The notes: a model not told the origin generated them from the letters alone. A stretch of DNA of 21,440 nt from Oxalobacteraceae bacterium (GCA_947487325.1 CANKWG010000009.1:1-21440), one strand, 5' to 3'. Counted from the stretch's first letter, positions 1-6,848 are shown. Numbers and translations: made by a program.

Positions 1-206
1 AACTCACCGTACGCTCTGCGAACTGCCTCAAGGCAGAGAACATCTACTACATTGGTGATTTGATCCAGCGTAGCGAGAATGAGCTCCTGAAAACACCGAA
101 TCTGGGTCGTAAATCGCTCAATGAGATCAAGGAAGTATTGGCCTCACGCGGCCTGACTCTGGGCATGAAGCTGGAGAACTGGCCGCCCGTCGGCTTTGAT
201 AAGTAA
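1..206 (+). CDS. rpoA: RNA polymerase alpha subunit, C-terminal end (partial)
   Basis: The gene is cut by the window start; the reading frame begins at base 3 and 67 codons precede the TAA at 204-206. The visible part is the alpha C-terminal domain, which binds promoter UP elements and transcription activators. The stretch LTVRSANCLKAENI contains the Arg, Asn, Cys, Leu and Lys of the DNA-contacting helix known from E. coli alpha, and TPNLGRKSLNEIK is the second DNA-contacting segment. The ending GMKLENWPP followed by a short tail is the usual end of proteobacterial alpha subunits. rplQ follows 84 bases downstream, the standard end of the alpha operon. Identification is by recalled motifs and gene order. 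Confidence 0.97.
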   Translation, partial: LTVRSANCLKAENIYYIGDLIQRSENELLKTPNLGRKSLNEIKEVLASRGLTLGMKLENWPPVGFDK

Positions 207-229
207 TTTGTTCAACATTCACCGGCCCG

Positions 230-251
230 CGCCGACCTCATACGGTCGGCG
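230..251 (+). other. Intercistronic hairpin between rpoA and rplQ
   Basis: CGCCGACC at 230-237 pairs perfectly with GGTCGGCG at 244-251, giving an 8-bp GC-rich stem with the 6-base loop TCATAC. No T run follows, so it does not look like an intrinsic terminator. It lies 24 bases after the rpoA stop and 39 bases before rplQ. It could protect or mark an mRNA end, or tune rplQ expression; the role is inference. Confidence 0.5.
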
Positions 252-290
252 ATAGAAGAGCTGGATATATAAAACTGTAAAGGAAATATC

Positions 291-686
291 ATGCGTCATC
301 GTCACGGACTTCGTAAGCTCAACCGCACGTCATCACATCGCCTCGCCATGCTGCGCAACATGACAGTCTCTTTGCTCCGTCATGAAGCGATCAAGACCAC
401 GCTGCCTAAGGCAAAAGAACTGCGTCGTGTCGTCGAGCCTATTCTGACTCTGGGTAAAACAGATACCTTGGCCAACAAGCGTCTCGCATTCAATCGTTTG
501 CGCGATCGCGAAATCGTGCTCAAGCTGTTCGCAGAACTCGGCCCACGTTATGCGACACGCAATGGTGGTTATCTCCGTATCCTGAAGATGGGTTTCCGTC
601 AGGGCGATAATGCACCGATGGCCTTTGTGGAACTGGTCGATCGTCCCGATCACACGACAGCTGTTGAGGACAACAGCGGCGAGTAA
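291..686 (+). CDS. rplQ: 50S ribosomal protein L17
   Basis: This is the large-subunit ribosomal protein bL17, 131 residues, which fits bacterial L17 proteins. The start MRHRHGLRKLNRTSSHR and the following TVSLLRHEAIKTTLPKAKELR are hallmarks of the family, as is GPRYATRNGGYLRILK near the C-terminus. The ATG at 291 is preceded by an AGGAAA ribosome binding site at 281-286. The gene ends the rpoA operon and is followed 18 bases later by a strong terminator. The acidic tail after residue 118 is family-variable. Nothing is unusual. Confidence 0.98.
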   Translation: MRHRHGLRKLNRTSSHRLAMLRNMTVSLLRHEAIKTTLPKAKELRRVVEPILTLGKTDTLANKRLAFNRLRDREIVLKLFAELGPRYATRNGGYLRILKMGFRQGDNAPMAFVELVDRPDHTTAVEDNSGE

Positions 687-704
687 GCTCGTCGTGTGAC
701 GCAT

Positions 705-740
705 AAAGCAAAAGCCAGGGTAAGCCTGGCTTTTGCTTTT
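705..740 (+). terminator. Intrinsic terminator of the rpoA-rplQ operon
   Basis: The arm AAAGCAAAAGCCAGG at 705-719 is perfectly complementary to 725-739, giving a 15-bp stem with the loop GTAAG. The distal part of the 3' arm is T-rich. The A-rich 5' flank means it could also stop transcription arriving from the right. It lies 18 bases after the rplQ stop codon. Confidence 0.9.
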
Positions 741-768
741 CTGGTGTGTTCAAAGGCCGCTAAATAAG

Positions 769-797
769 TTGAAAGCTAGCGCGGTTGGTTTTGTAAG
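769..797 (+). promoter_or_regulatory. Candidate sigma-70 promoter for the ABC exporter genes
   Basis: A TTGAAA box at 769-774 (5 of 6 to the -35 consensus) is separated by 17 bases from TGTAAG at 792-797 (4 of 6 to the -10 consensus). It sits between the rplQ terminator and the ATG at 835, where a promoter is needed. The -10 match is mediocre. Confidence 0.4.
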
Positions 798-834
798 CTA
801 TTTTTGGCAATCGAAGATTCATCCTGATAACTGA

Positions 835-1755
835 ATGACTATTCTCACCGTCAAAGATCTTTACAAGTCGTATGGTGATGGCGATGCCCGCCACACGGTG
901 GTCAATGGCATCTCGTTCTCACTCGAGCGAGGACAGTGTTTTGGCCTGCTAGGCCCAAATGGTGCTGGCAAAACAACGACGTTGCGGCTCTGTCTGGGGC
1001 TGACCGTACCTGACCAGGGCAGCATTACGCTCGTCGGCCATGAGGTACCCGCCGACGCACGGAAAGCCCGATTGCGTATTGGCGTCGTGCCCCAGATGGA
1101 CAGTCTCGATCCTGATTTCACTGTCGAAGAAAATATCTACGTTTACGGACGTTACTTCGGCATGAGTCGCGCGAAGGTGCGCGAACGCATTGATTGGTTG
1201 CTGGATTTCTCCAGTCTCACAGCGAAGCGACATGCGCGCATAGGTGAACTCTCGGGCGGTATGAAACGGCGGCTAACGCTGGCACGCGCACTCGTCAACG
1301 ATCCTGACCTCATCTTCATGGATGAACCCACGACAGGTCTCGATCCACAAGCGCGACATTTAATCTGGCAGCGCTTGAAAGCCTTGCTTGCCCAAGGCAA
1401 GTCGCTGCTACTGACAACGCATTTCATGGATGAAGCTGAGCGTCTGTGCGATCGATTGGCTGTTATTGATCACGGCCGGATAATCGCCGAAGGAACGCCG
1501 CAGGCGCTCATCGCAAAACATATCGAATCACAAGTCGTCGAAGTCTATGGCGATAATGCGAGCCAGTGGGCTGGGCAAGCATCTTATCTGGCTGACCGTA
1601 TAGAATTCAGTGGCGAGACTGCGTTTTGCTATACCGATCATCCCGATTCGCTTTTGCAAAACCTCGCAACAACCGAAGGCCTGCGTTATCTTCACCGACC
1701 CGCGAATCTCGAAGATCTGTTTCTCAAGCTAACCGGCCGCGACATGCGCGACTGA
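835..1755 (+). CDS. nodI: ABC-2 type exporter, ATP-binding protein (NodI/DRA family)
   Basis: This is the cytoplasmic ATPase of an ABC-2 exporter, 306 residues. It has Walker A GPNGAGKT at about 40-47, the Q-loop glutamine near 87, the signature LSGGM at 139-143 followed by KRRLTLARAL, Walker B LIFMDE at 159-164, a D-loop GLDPQAR and the switch histidine at 196 (TTHFMDEAERLCDRL). The ~80-residue C-terminal extension is typical of the NodI/daunorubicin-resistance ATPase family. Rhizobial NodI exports lipochitin oligosaccharides, and those genes are believed to descend from betaproteobacterial exporters like this one, so nodulation should not be assumed and the substrate is unknown. No good ribosome binding site precedes the ATG. 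The permease gene begins 10 bases after its stop. Confidence 0.88.
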   Translation: MTILTVKDLYKSYGDGDARHTVVNGISFSLERGQCFGLLGPNGAGKTTTLRLCLGLTVPDQGSITLVGHEVPADARKARLRIGVVPQMDSLDPDFTVEENIYVYGRYFGMSRAKVRERIDWLLDFSSLTAKRHARIGELSGGMKRRLTLARALVNDPDLIFMDEPTTGLDPQARHLIWQRLKALLAQGKSLLLTTHFMDEAERLCDRLAVIDHGRIIAEGTPQALIAKHIESQVVEVYGDNASQWAGQASYLADRIEFSGETAFCYTDHPDSLLQNLATTEGLRYLHRPANLEDLFLKLTGRDMRD

Positions 1756-1765
1756 GGAAACGACC

Positions 1766-2551
1766 ATGGCATCGATCTATTATCAGGTACCCCGATTCAG
1801 CTTGCGTTTTGTCCCCGTCTGGCAGCGTAACTTCCTCGTCTGGCGCAAGCTGGCCTTTACCAGCGTCGTTGGCAATATCGCTGAGCCATTGATAACGCTA
1901 GTCGCGTTTGGTTATGGCCTCGGGAGCATGTTGCAGAGTATCGATGGCGTGCCGTATATCGCGTACCTGGCCAGCGGCGCGATTTGCATGTCCGTGATGA
2001 TGGCGACCACGTTTGAGGCGCTTTACTCCGCTTTCTCCCGCATGCATGTGCAAAAAACCTGGGATGCCTTGCTCAATACGCCGTTGGAACTCGATGACAT
2101 TGTGCTGGCTGAAATGCTCTGGGCCGCCAGCAAATCGCTGATCTCCGGGATTGCCATCTTATTGGTGCTGCTTGCCTTGGGTATCGGTTGGTATCCCGGT
2201 GCCTTACTCGTACCACCACTGCTTTTTCTGGTGGGTGTCACCTTTGCGTCGATCGCACTCGCAATCAACGCGCTTGCCAAGGGTTATGATTTTTTTACTT
2301 ACTACTTCACGCTCATACTCACGCCCATGATTTTTCTCTCGGGCGTCTATTACCCCGTGACTCAACTCCCCGGGTGGTTGCAGGTCATTGCGGGCTACTT
2401 GCCACTGAGCGCAGCGGTTCATCTTGTGCGACCATTGCTGCTCGGTCAAATGCCAGATCAGGTGCTGCCGTCTTTGCTGCTACTGCTGGTCTATTGTGTG
2501 GCCGGTTTTTATCTGGCCACCGTACTCACGCGTCGTCGATTACTGAAATAA
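1766..2551 (+). CDS. nodJ: ABC-2 type exporter, permease (NodJ family)
   Basis: This is an integral membrane protein of 261 residues, the usual NodJ length, with about six hydrophobic segments and the ABC2_membrane layout. Recognisable family stretches are PRFSLRFVPVWQRNFLVWRK at the N-terminus, IAYLASGAICMSVMM, MHVQKTWDALLNTPL, FTYYFTLILTPMIFLSGVYYPV and a C-terminus ending TRRRLLK. The start ATG at 1766 is preceded by GAGGAAACG, a good ribosome binding site lying just after the nodI stop, so the two genes are co-translated. With NodI it should form the exporter in the inner membrane. The substrate cannot be read from sequence. Confidence 0.88.
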   Translation: MASIYYQVPRFSLRFVPVWQRNFLVWRKLAFTSVVGNIAEPLITLVAFGYGLGSMLQSIDGVPYIAYLASGAICMSVMMATTFEALYSAFSRMHVQKTWDALLNTPLELDDIVLAEMLWAASKSLISGIAILLVLLALGIGWYPGALLVPPLLFLVGVTFASIALAINALAKGYDFFTYYFTLILTPMIFLSGVYYPVTQLPGWLQVIAGYLPLSAAVHLVRPLLLGQMPDQVLPSLLLLLVYCVAGFYLATVLTRRRLLK

Positions 2552-2567
2552 ACCCGAGATCGATTTC

Positions 2568-2900
2568 ATGGAGCAGGTCTTGATTGTCATGACCCATTTG
2601 CCGGACACAGCGACTGCCGAAGCGCTCGCTGGTGCTTTGGTTGAGGCTAGGCTCGCTGCTTGTGCAAGTTTTACTACGGGGGTGCAGTCCGTGTACCGAT
2701 GGCAGGGCAAGATTGAAAGAGCCAACGAGGTCACCCTGACAATCAAAACCACACAGCGTCATTACTCTGCCCTGGAAGCAGCCATACGCGCCGCACATCC
2801 CTATGAGCTGCCTGAGATCATTGCCTTGCCCGTTGTGGCTGGCCTTTCTTCCTATCTTCAGTGGATCGTCGCTGAAACCTCGCACGATCATCATGCCTAG
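2568..2900 (+). CDS. cutA: Divalent-cation tolerance protein CutA
   Basis: This is a small trimeric cytoplasmic protein of the CutA1 family, 110 residues. The conserved elements are LVEARLAACASF, SVYRWQGKIERANEV, KTTQRHYSALEAAI, HPYELPEIIALPV and YLQWI. The family is associated with copper and other divalent-metal tolerance, but its biochemical role is not settled. The protein ends in a histidine cluster (SHDHHA) that could bind metal. The ATG at 2568 follows the permease gene by 16 bases, and the stop overlaps the dsbD start by 8 bases, so it is probably co-transcribed with both neighbours. Confidence 0.95.
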   Translation: MEQVLIVMTHLPDTATAEALAGALVEARLAACASFTTGVQSVYRWQGKIERANEVTLTIKTTQRHYSALEAAIRAAHPYELPEIIALPVVAGLSSYLQWIVAETSHDHHA

Positions 2901-4632
2901 GTTTTTTAATTCGCTACTGATGCTGTTCACCTTGCTATGGCTGAGTCCGGTCACGGCGGAAGATCAGTTTCTGCCGCCCGAACAAGCATTTCGTTTCAGC
3001 GCGACGATGATTGATGCGTCGATGATTGAAGTGCGTTTCGATGTCGCTGATGATTATTACCTTTACCGTGAGCGTTTTGCTTTCAAGGCCGAAGGCGTGC
3101 AGCTTGGAACGCCCGTCATCCCGGAAGGGAAAATGAAATTCGATGAGACCTTCAATAAAACCGTCGAAATCTATCGCCAGCAAGTTCTGATCCGCTTACC
3201 CGTCAAGGCCGATGGGCCATTTACTTTGAATGTCAGTAGCCAGGGTTGTTCAGATCGTGGCCTGTGTTACGCGCCGATGGAGTCCGTGGCCAAATTGACG
3301 CCGGCTACGCTTGGTCTGTCTGAGGCCCGTGAGGTGCCCTTTAAGCCAGTGATTGACACAGCCACTACAGAAATGGGTCGCATTGAGGCATCCCTGGCCA
3401 GTGGCAACCTGCTCTTGATTCTGCCGCTCTTTTTGCTGCTGGGTCTGGGTTTGTCGTTGACGCCGTGCGTCTTGCCGATGGTTCCCATTCTCTCATTCAT
3501 CATCGTGGGTGAAGGCGAGCGCACCAGCCGCAGTCGGGGTTTTGTTCTTTCCCTAGCGTATGCGATGGGAATGGCGTTGGTGTATACCGCACTGGGTATT
3601 GCGGCTGGGTTGATTGGTGAGGGTTTGTCGGCAGACCTTCAAAGCCCGCCTGTGCTTATCACTTTCGCGATCTTTATGGCGCTGTTGTCGCTTTCCATGT
3701 TCGATGTTTACCAATTGCAGGTACCTCCATCGGTGCAGCTCAAGCTCACCCGCTGGTCAGAGCAGCAAAGAGCCGGCAAGCTCGCCGGCGTGTTTGTGAT
3801 GGGTATGCTGTCCGCGTTGATTGTCGGGCCCTGTGTGGCAGCGCCGCTCGCTGGCGTGCTGGTGTATATCAGCCAGACTCGTGATGTTGTCATTGGCGGG
3901 AGTGCTTTGTTTGCCATGGCGGTTGGTATGAGCGTGCCGCTACTTCTTTTGGGTCTGTCCGCGGGTACGCTGGTGCCCAAAGCAGGCCGCTGGATGCAGG
4001 CGGTCAAGCCCTTCTTCGGTGTGCTGATGCTGGCGCTGGCGTTATGGATGGTCGCTTCACTTCTACCAGCTTGGGCACTGATGCTGGGTTGGGGATCGCT
4101 CGGTGTGGCCTATGGTGTTTTTCTTCTGCTGTCTCGCCAACTGGGTCTTCGTGGTCGTGCAATTGGTGTGGTTTTCGTCTTGTTGGGCGCCGTACAGCTG
4201 ACAGGGCTCGCTACTGGCGGTCGTGATGCGTGGGCACCGCTTGCGCACCTGACTGGCAAATCGCACCAGAAGATCGCTTTCACGCGTGTTCATTCAATAG
4301 CTGAGCTAGACCAAGCGATTGCAGCTGCGCGCGGTCGCCCTGTGATGCTGGATTTTTACGCGGATTGGTGTGTGGCTTGTGTGGAAATGGAAAAACTGAC
4401 CTTCACCGATCCTGCTGTTAGTGCAAAGATGCAGGAAATCTTATTGCTGCAGGTGGATGTAACGGCCAATAGTGCAGACGACAAGGCGCTATTGAAACGG
4501 TTTTCGCTCTTCGGTCCACCGGGCATCATTTTCTTTGATAGAGATGGTAAAGAGCTGAAAAAGCCCCGGGTCATAGGCTTTCAATCGCCAAGCGTTTTTC
4601 TCCAGTCTCTTAAGCAACTTGATTCACTCTAA
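2893..4632 (+). CDS. dsbD: Thiol:disulfide interchange protein DsbD
   Basis: This inner-membrane electron carrier takes electrons from cytoplasmic thioredoxin and passes them to periplasmic thiol proteins. From the ATG at 2893 it is 579 residues. Order: signal peptide about 1-22 (cut after VTA); periplasmic alpha domain with the Cys119/Cys125 pair (QGCSDRGLC); an eight-helix membrane domain about 172-437 with the pair Cys192 (LTPCVLP) and Cys314 (VGPCVAAP); and a C-terminal thioredoxin-like gamma domain with the active site CVAC at 493-496. All six redox cysteines are present. An in-frame start at 2803 would give 30 extra residues inside cutA and bury the signal peptide, so 2893 is preferred. 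The start overlaps the cutA stop (2893-2900), implying translational coupling. Confidence 0.96.
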   Translation: MPRFFNSLLMLFTLLWLSPVTAEDQFLPPEQAFRFSATMIDASMIEVRFDVADDYYLYRERFAFKAEGVQLGTPVIPEGKMKFDETFNKTVEIYRQQVLIRLPVKADGPFTLNVSSQGCSDRGLCYAPMESVAKLTPATLGLSEAREVPFKPVIDTATTEMGRIEASLASGNLLLILPLFLLLGLGLSLTPCVLPMVPILSFIIVGEGERTSRSRGFVLSLAYAMGMALVYTALGIAAGLIGEGLSADLQSPPVLITFAIFMALLSLSMFDVYQLQVPPSVQLKLTRWSEQQRAGKLAGVFVMGMLSALIVGPCVAAPLAGVLVYISQTRDVVIGGSALFAMAVGMSVPLLLLGLSAGTLVPKAGRWMQAVKPFFGVLMLALALWMVASLLPAWALMLGWGSLGVAYGVFLLLSRQLGLRGRAIGVVFVLLGAVQLTGLATGGRDAWAPLAHLTGKSHQKIAFTRVHSIAELDQAIAAARGRPVMLDFYADWCVACVEMEKLTFTDPAVSAKMQEILLLQVDVTANSADDKALLKRFSLFGPPGIIFFDRDGKELKKPRVIGFQSPSVFLQSLKQLDSL

Positions 4633-4698
4633 GTAGAAGCAGTGTAGTCGGAACGTTGTGACTGCAAGCTAATAAAGCAAAGTATCTAGACTAGTGTG

Positions 4699-4761
4699 CG
4701 TGTCGCGGTGTGCGACGCGAGTTTGGGAGTGAAGCTTACAGGGGCCGTCACGCAACAGCCC
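4699..4761. other. Two hairpins in the dsbD/hemB convergent gap
   Basis: The 149-base gap between the convergent 3' ends of dsbD and hemB holds two stems. CGTGTCGC (4699-4706) pairs with GCGACGCG (4712-4719), 8 bp with one G-T pair. GGGCCGT (4742-4748) pairs with ACAGCCC (4755-4761), 7 bp with one mismatch on one strand or a G-U pair on the other. Neither has a T run, so canonical intrinsic termination is not supported; they may still slow or end transcription from both sides. Confidence 0.35.
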
Positions 4762-4781
4762 TCTGAAGCCTGAAGCGAGTC

Positions 4782-5783
4782 TTAGAGTTTTCTGGCGACT
4801 TCTCTAGCGAAATAAGTCAGTATGCCATCGGCGCCTGCGCGCTTGAAGGAGAGCATCGCTTCCATCATGGTCTTGTCGTGATCGATCCAGCCATTTTGGG
4901 CGGCTGCCTTGATCATCGCGTATTCACCGCTCACCTGATAGGCAAAGGTGGGCACTTTGAATTCATCTTTTACCCGACGCACAATATCCAGATACGGCAT
5001 GCCGGGTTTGACCATGACCATGTCGGCCCCCTCGGCGAGGTCAAGGGCGACCTCGCGCAAGGCTTCGTTTGAATTGGCGGGATCCATCTGGTAGGTGGCC
5101 TTGCTGCCTTTGCCGAGATTGGCCGCAGAGCCTACCGCATCCCGAAAAGGGCCGTAGAAGGCCGACGCATATTTTGCGGAATACGCCATGATGCGCGTGT
5201 GTATGTATTTTGCGTTTTCAAGCGCATGGCGGATTGCGCCGATTCGACCGTCCATCATGTCGGATGGCGCAACGATATCCACACCTGCTTCTGCCTGTAC
5301 CAAAGCTTGTCGCATCAAAATCGCTGTTGTCTCGTCATTGAGCACATAGCCCTCACCATCAAGCACGCCGTCTTGCCCATGGCTGGTAAACGGATCCAGC
5401 GCCACGTCGGTGAGTACCCCTAGTTCCGGGAAGCGCTGTTTGATTTCTCTGACAGCGCGCGGTACCAGCCCTTTGGGGTTGGTGGCCTCGATGCCGTCCG
5501 GTGTTTTCAACGCGGGATCAATCACCGGGAACAGTGCGAGCACCGGAATACCCAGCGCAACACATTCCTCAGCAACAGGCATCAGCAAGTCTAGCGACAG
5601 CCTCTCAACGCCAGGCATGGAGGGCACTGCTTCGCGTCGGTTTTGTCCATCAAGAATAAAGACCGGGTAGATCAGATCCGCCGCGGTTACGGTGTTTTCG
5701 CGCATCAACGCGCGCGAAAAAGCATCTTTGCGCATGCGGCGCATGCGAATGGCTGGAAATTGGGCGGATGAATGCTCGGACAT
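4782..5783 (-). CDS. hemB: Delta-aminolevulinic acid dehydratase (porphobilinogen synthase)
   Basis: HemB condenses two 5-aminolevulinate molecules to porphobilinogen, the first shared step of haem synthesis. From the ATG at 5783 the protein has 333 residues, normal for bacteria. Both Schiff-base lysines are visible: Lys204 in YSAKYASAFYGPFRDA and Lys259 in MVMVKPGMPYLDI. The metal-site segment reads TDVALDPFTSHGQDGV with aspartates where zinc enzymes have cysteines, so it belongs to the magnesium-responsive class. The frame stays open for 51 codons upstream to an ATG at 5936, but that segment does not resemble HemB and overlaps a structured RNA region. No Shine-Dalgarno sequence stands in front of either ATG. 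The gene is convergent with dsbD and lies downstream of yihA. Confidence 0.96.
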   Translation of the reverse strand: MSEHSSAQFPAIRMRRMRKDAFSRALMRENTVTAADLIYPVFILDGQNRREAVPSMPGVERLSLDLLMPVAEECVALGIPVLALFPVIDPALKTPDGIEATNPKGLVPRAVREIKQRFPELGVLTDVALDPFTSHGQDGVLDGEGYVLNDETTAILMRQALVQAEAGVDIVAPSDMMDGRIGAIRHALENAKYIHTRIMAYSAKYASAFYGPFRDAVGSAANLGKGSKATYQMDPANSNEALREVALDLAEGADMVMVKPGMPYLDIVRRVKDEFKVPTFAYQVSGEYAMIKAAAQNGWIDHDKTMMEAMLSFKRAGADGILTYFAREVARKL

Positions 5784-5815
5784 GATCGTCAATGGAAAAA
5801 GTTTATTGTTCTTAA

Positions 5816-5918
5816 GGCTCAGGAGGCGTCTCGGATCGCAGGCTGAATGAAACTTTCGGCGCCTGCGGGTCTCAGACAAGTAGGTGATTCGTTCACCTCC
5901 TGCTTCTCCTCCCTGAGC
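5816..5918 (-). promoter_or_regulatory. Candidate structured cis-regulatory RNA leader of hemB
   Basis: On the - strand transcript, 33 bases before the hemB ATG, a closing helix pairs bases 5908-5918 with 5817-5826 (10 bp with a single bulge at 5911). It encloses a 6-bp hairpin, AGGTGA with TCACCT (5893-5898 with 5882-5887, 5-base loop), and a 7-bp hairpin, CGCAGGC with GCCTGCG (5861-5867 with 5837-5843, 17-base loop). Together they make a three-way junction. A perfect Shine-Dalgarno sequence, AGGAGGTGA, lies at 5892-5900, partly inside the first hairpin, and the 3' arm of the closing helix contains the anti-Shine-Dalgarno-like CCTCC. The arrangement resembles a riboswitch or protein-binding leader. 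No known aptamer consensus was recognised, and the function is inference. Confidence 0.5.
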
Positions 5919-5948
5919 GGGGTTGTGCTGCTTCATGGCAGTACAGCG

Positions 5949-6674
5949 TTAGGCCCCGGAGATTTCCCCTTTCTCCGGGGTTTTTTTATGTAACGCAGGC
6001 TGCTCGTCGTCCCCGCTGATACCCAGCAGTTCGAGGATCTTTTGATCTGCATCCTCGAGACCGCTACGCTTCAGCGCAGAAAACAACTGCACAGAGAATG
6101 GCAGAGGTCGGCCTTGTTCGTCAACATAGCTTGACAGTACAGAGTGTCCTAGACGCAGCGCATCCGCTGCTTCGCTGCGATTGAGCTTATCCGCCTTGCT
6201 TAAAAGGCAATGTACGGGCTTCCCGGTGGCCGCGAACCATTCCAGCATCTCGGTATCGAGTTCGGTGAACGGGCGTCTTGCGTCCATGATCAGTACCAGC
6301 GCTGCGAGCTGGTCGCGCTCCTGAACATAGCGCCCCAAAAGCAACTGCCAGTGGTCTTTGGCCGAACCTGACACCTCCGCATAGCCGTAGCCCGGCAGAT
6401 CGACCAGAAAGGCACGAATCTCGTCGACCCGGGTGGCATCCTTGCGATGCTGGCCGACATGAGCGCCACCGAGTGAAAAGAAATTAATGTGCTGAGTTCG
6501 GCCTGGAGTGCGGGATGCGAAGGCCAGCTTTTTCTGATTGCACAGGACATTAATCGCGGTTGACTTGCCCGCGTTAGAGCGGCCGGCGAAAGCAATCTCG
6601 GGAACTTGATATTTTGGCAAATCCGGTAGTCGATTAACCGTCGTGAAAAAGCGGGCTTGCCAGAGAAGGGACAT
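5949..6674 (-). CDS. yihA: Ribosome biogenesis GTPase YihA/YsxC (EngB)
   Basis: This is a small TrmE-Era-EngA-like GTPase needed for assembly of the 50S ribosomal subunit. From the ATG at 6674 it has 241 residues and the typical start MSLLWQARFFTTVN. The G motifs are G1 GRSNAGKS at 31-38, G2 threonine within TPGRTQ near 57-61, G3 DLPG at 92-95 and G4 SKAD at 159-162. An in-frame ATG at 6728 would add 18 residues, but it lies upstream of the predicted transcription start near 6710 and is not family-like. The polar tail after residue 222 is variable in the family; its last codons coincide with a terminator-shaped inverted repeat. It is divergent from cytochrome c4. Confidence 0.95.
   Translation of the reverse strand: MSLLWQARFFTTVNRLPDLPKYQVPEIAFAGRSNAGKSTAINVLCNQKKLAFASRTPGRTQHINFFSLGGAHVGQHRKDATRVDEIRAFLVDLPGYGYAEVSGSAKDHWQLLLGRYVQERDQLAALVLIMDARRPFTELDTEMLEWFAATGKPVHCLLSKADKLNRSEAADALRLGHSVLSSYVDEQGRPLPFSVQLFSALKRSGLEDADQKILELLGISGDDEQPALHKKTPEKGEISGA
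5954..5987 (+). terminator. Intrinsic terminator on the + strand, overlapping the yihA 3' end
   Basis: CCCCGGAGA at 5954-5962 pairs perfectly with TCTCCGGGG at 5972-5980 (9 bp, 9-base loop) and is followed by seven T at 5981-5987. It has classic terminator form, but only for transcripts running left to right, antisense to yihA. On the - strand the same hairpin has no downstream T run. It lies inside the last codons of yihA. Confidence 0.7.
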
Positions 6675-6716
6675 GAGGCTGCGTGCAGCAGAGGCGCGTA
6701 CAAAGAAAGGACGGCC

Positions 6717-6729
6717 ATTGTAGTACAAT
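6717..6729. promoter_or_regulatory. Symmetric divergent -10 elements, yihA / cytochrome c4
   Basis: A perfect inverted repeat ATTGTA-G-TACAAT presents the -10 hexamer TACAAT (5 of 6 to consensus) on both strands: 6724-6729 on + and 6722-6717 on -. Predicted starts are near 6736 for cytochrome c4 and near 6710 for yihA, giving leaders of about 113 and 36 bases. No convincing -35 box was found for either direction, so an activator or weak basal activity is possible. Confidence 0.45.
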
Positions 6730-6848
6730 CGTGGGCTCGAAAATTGGCTTTAAATATACAGAATGCGGATCGGCTTTGCAGCACACCGATGCCAGTCTGC
6801 AGAAGCCGCAAGCGCAAAGAAAATCAATCCAAAGCCCCGGATAATCGA

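Noticed and set aside
835..2551. Nodulation or symbiosis function from the NodI/NodJ match
   Set aside because: There are no other nod genes or symbiosis signals; the family is widespread in non-symbiotic betaproteobacteria.
2803..2892. Earlier start for dsbD inside cutA
   Set aside because: It would place 30 residues ahead of the signal peptide; the ATG at 2893 overlapping the cutA stop is the natural start.
2526..2954. 142-codon open frame on the - strand over cutA
   Set aside because: It is opposite cutA and the dsbD start, and its translation is low-quality with no known motif.
5840..5900. Known riboswitch (TPP or glycine) in the hemB leader
   Set aside because: Short matches such as CTGAGA and GGCGCCGAA occur, but the other conserved blocks and the helix order of those aptamers are missing.
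6657..6848. N-terminal extension of cytochrome c4
   Set aside because: The frame is open, but the codons overlap the yihA start and divergent promoter, and a clear signal peptide begins at 6849.
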